A stretch of DNA of 64,000 nucleotides, from contig NZ_FOCX01000007.1 in assembly GCF_900110215.1 (NCBI RefSeq), positions 100,934 through 164,933 of the forward strand, in the 5' to 3' direction. The notes under the pieces were generated by a model. That model was not told the origin of the DNA. It saw only the letters and a program-made list of their open reading frames with translations, and did not search any database. The position numbers were made by a program, and so were the translations under genes. The DNA is from Halorientalis persicus. Its GTDB lineage: Archaea; Halobacteriota; Halobacteria; Halobacteriales; Haloarculaceae. Shown one piece after another: positions 62,739 to 64,000 of this stretch (positions are counted from its first letter, which is position 1; the number at the start of each line of letters is the position of its first letter).

Positions 62739-63663
62739 ATGACAAAACTCGAATCACTCCGACCGGAAAAAGCCGTAGAAATGTACCTCACCAGCCGCGA
62801 GGACGAGGTAACGAAGAAATCACTCCAGAACATCAAGTCCGACCTCAAGATCTTCAAGCAGTGGTGTACCGACCGCGACGTCACCGACATGAACAACGTA
62901 GACGGGCGGGCGTTAGCTGACTTCCGCACCTGGCGAGCCGAGCAGGTGAAACTAATCACGCTCAAACACAACCTGTGGACGATCAAGAAGTTCGTTCGCT
63001 TCTGTGAGCAAATCGACGCCGTCCCCGAGGGAACCAGCGAGAAGGTGGTCATCCCCGAGACGTCCGACGCCGACGAAGTCAACGACTCGTTCATTCAGGA
63101 AGGTGACGCCGAGGATATTCTCGAATACCTGAAGAAGTTCGAGTACGCTTCCCTGCGTCACGCCGTGTTCTTCACCCTCTGGCATACGGGCATACGCAGT
63201 AGTTCCCTCCTCGCTCTCGATCTCAAGGACGTCCACCCCGAGGAGAACAAACTGTGTATCCGTCACCGACCCACGACGGGGACCGCGCTCAAGAACAAGG
63301 AGAAAGGCGAACGGAACGTGTTCATCAAAGACGAGTTGGTGACGGTTCTAAGCGACTTCATCAACGAGAACCGAGCCGACGTGTTGGATGACCACGGACG
63401 CCGTCCACTATTCGCTACTACAGACACGCGTGTCTCTCGAACTACGGTCCAACGGCTGGTCTATACTGCTACCCGCCCGTGTCACGTCGGGAAGGACTGC
63501 CCGCACGACGAGGAACCCGAGACTTGTGAAGCGAACTCCTACAATCTTGCCTGTAAGTGTCCCTCGTCGCTCTCACCCCATCCCCTGCGCAAAGGTGCCA
63601 TCACCTACTCACTCAACGAGGAGACGCCCAAGGACGTCATTAGCGACCGTATGGACGTGAGCG
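62739..63663 (+). pseudogene. Site-specific integrase truncated by an IS6 insertion
   Basis: The frame starts 'MTKLESLRPEKAVEMYLTSR' and has a SAM-like N-domain and tyrosine-recombinase catalytic domain. Visible are Arg in 'HTGIRSSSLLALDL' and HxxR in 'HPLRKGAITY', plus a cysteine-rich insert ('CHVGKDCPHDEEPETCEANS', 'CKCPSS') typical of some halovirus integrases. After 'DRMDVSG' (about 63663) similarity ends where IS6-type DNA begins, so the Tyr nucleophile region is lost. The open frame continues by chance to 63773. The enzyme is presumably inactive. Confidence 0.75.
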
Positions 63664-64000
63664 GCGGTGTTCAGATAAGGATGAAGAGTGAGGCGATGTG
63701 TTTTCTGAGTGCCTATGCCCGAAAACACACGCCTCGGCGGAAGTATCGACCAGATCGACTTAGAGTTTGTTGAACGCGAGGCGACACCGCGACTGCTGAT
63801 GAAGCTCGGTATTCAGTTGCATCTTGCTGGACTCTCTCTTTCGAATACCGTTTCGGTTCTTGATATATTCGGTGTCGAGCGAGCGCGATCCACCGTGCAT
63901 AATTGGGTTCACAAGGCAGATCTACAGCCCGAAGCTGGATGCAGTCCGGATCACGTTGCGGTTGACGAGACCGTGATCCGACTCAACGACGAGCAATACT
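63663..64000 (+). mobile_element. IS6-family insertion sequence, left end
   Basis: The integrase similarity stops at about 63663. From here GGCGGTGTTCAGATAAGG-type terminal sequence leads after some 50 bases into a transposase start at 63715. The exact tip of the inverted repeat and the target duplication cannot be fixed because the right end is outside the window. Confidence 0.65.
63715..64000 (+). CDS. IS6-family transposase (N-terminal part)
   Basis: The first 95 residues are visible: 'MPENTRLGGSIDQIDLEFVE', a helix-turn-helix ('LAGLSLSNTVSVLDIFGVER', 'STVHNWVHKADL'), then 'HVAVDETVIRLNDEQY', which carries the first Asp of the DDE triad. This order is characteristic of short IS6-type transposases of haloarchaea. 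The gene runs off the right edge, so the remaining catalytic residues cannot be checked. Confidence 0.85.
   Translation, partial: MPENTRLGGSIDQIDLEFVEREATPRLLMKLGIQLHLAGLSLSNTVSVLDIFGVERARSTVHNWVHKADLQPEAGCSPDHVAVDETVIRLNDEQY

Noticed and set aside
63664..63773. C-terminal tail of the integrase open frame
   Set aside because: These 36 codons are IS6 terminal and transposase DNA read in another frame, not an authentic integrase end.
1..64000. CRISPR arrays, rRNA genes or replication origin
   Set aside because: No regularly spaced direct repeats, no rRNA-like stretch and no orc1/cdc6 gene or ORB-like repeats were seen in the window.

Overview
This is a high-GC window from a haloarchaeon (class Halobacteria). 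Supporting signs are acidic proteomes with many Asp/Glu codons, TATA-like boxes about 27 bases upstream of leaderless starts, Tat-type signal peptides, a PGF-CTERM tail, and archaeal hallmark genes (ABCE1/Rli1, Sec61-beta, archaemetzincin, UbaA, FAU-1, SepF, Bat-type HTH regulators). The genus cannot be fixed from sequence reading alone. Most of the window is ordinary chromosomal backbone with short intergenic spaces; two accessory patches lie in the last 8 kb.

Layout. 1-4.0 kb: the end of a cobalamin-type ABC binding protein, a JAMM desampylase-like protease, a small membrane protein, the UbaA E1-like enzyme and an M32 carboxypeptidase. 4.2-10.6 kb: a double-domain CheC, a lipoprotein, an M20 peptidase, a DUF368 polyprenyl-phosphate transporter and a PIN-ATPase-KH protein. 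10.7-16.3 kb: small regulators, an EMC6-like membrane protein next to ABCE1, a zinc-ribbon membrane protein, a CNNM/CBS protein and a PHP phosphatase. 16.3-21.2 kb: F420-dependent NADP reductase, a HAD hydrolase, UPF0146 divergent from archaemetzincin, thioredoxin and two Bat-like HTH paralogues. 21.2-26.1 kb: a Tat-exported lipase-like protein, Sec61-beta, a small protein plus FAU-1, an LVIVD propeller protein and a frameshifted small gene. 26.1-31.2 kb: a TetR repressor divergent from a NEW3-type exoprotein and an RND/MMPL exporter, with three matching operators. 31.2-46.3 kb: an SDR, a MinD-like ATPase, a LURP-one protein, UvrA, two tandem histidine kinases, a geranylgeranyl reductase, a YgfZ-like protein, zinc-ribbon and small conserved proteins and a methyltransferase. 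46.5-49.1 kb: two secreted proteins flanking a membrane-bound winged-helix regulator, with shared GAAACGCGTTTC-type sites. 49.3-54.8 kb: RNase R-like exonuclease, small zinc proteins, a PUA protein, SepF and an overlapping DUF6114/DUF6230-type operon.

The main accessory feature is at 56.4-59.1 kb. An ABC-2 exporter (ATPase 55138-56070) has its permease gene split by a 2.7-kb AT-richer mini-element. A 16-base direct repeat with one mismatch (56422-56437 and 59127-59142) bounds the element. Recombination between the copies would restore the permease reading frame exactly. The element carries a tyrosine recombinase with all recognisable catalytic residues, an RHH/coiled-coil/winged-helix protein overlapping it, one small ORF and about 0.5 kb of structured noncoding DNA. 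After ASCH, P450 and lipoprotein genes, the window ends in a second accessory junction: a hairpin-rich noncoding stretch, a degenerate tRNA-Ala-like sequence, and an integrase cut short by an IS6-family insertion that runs off the right edge.
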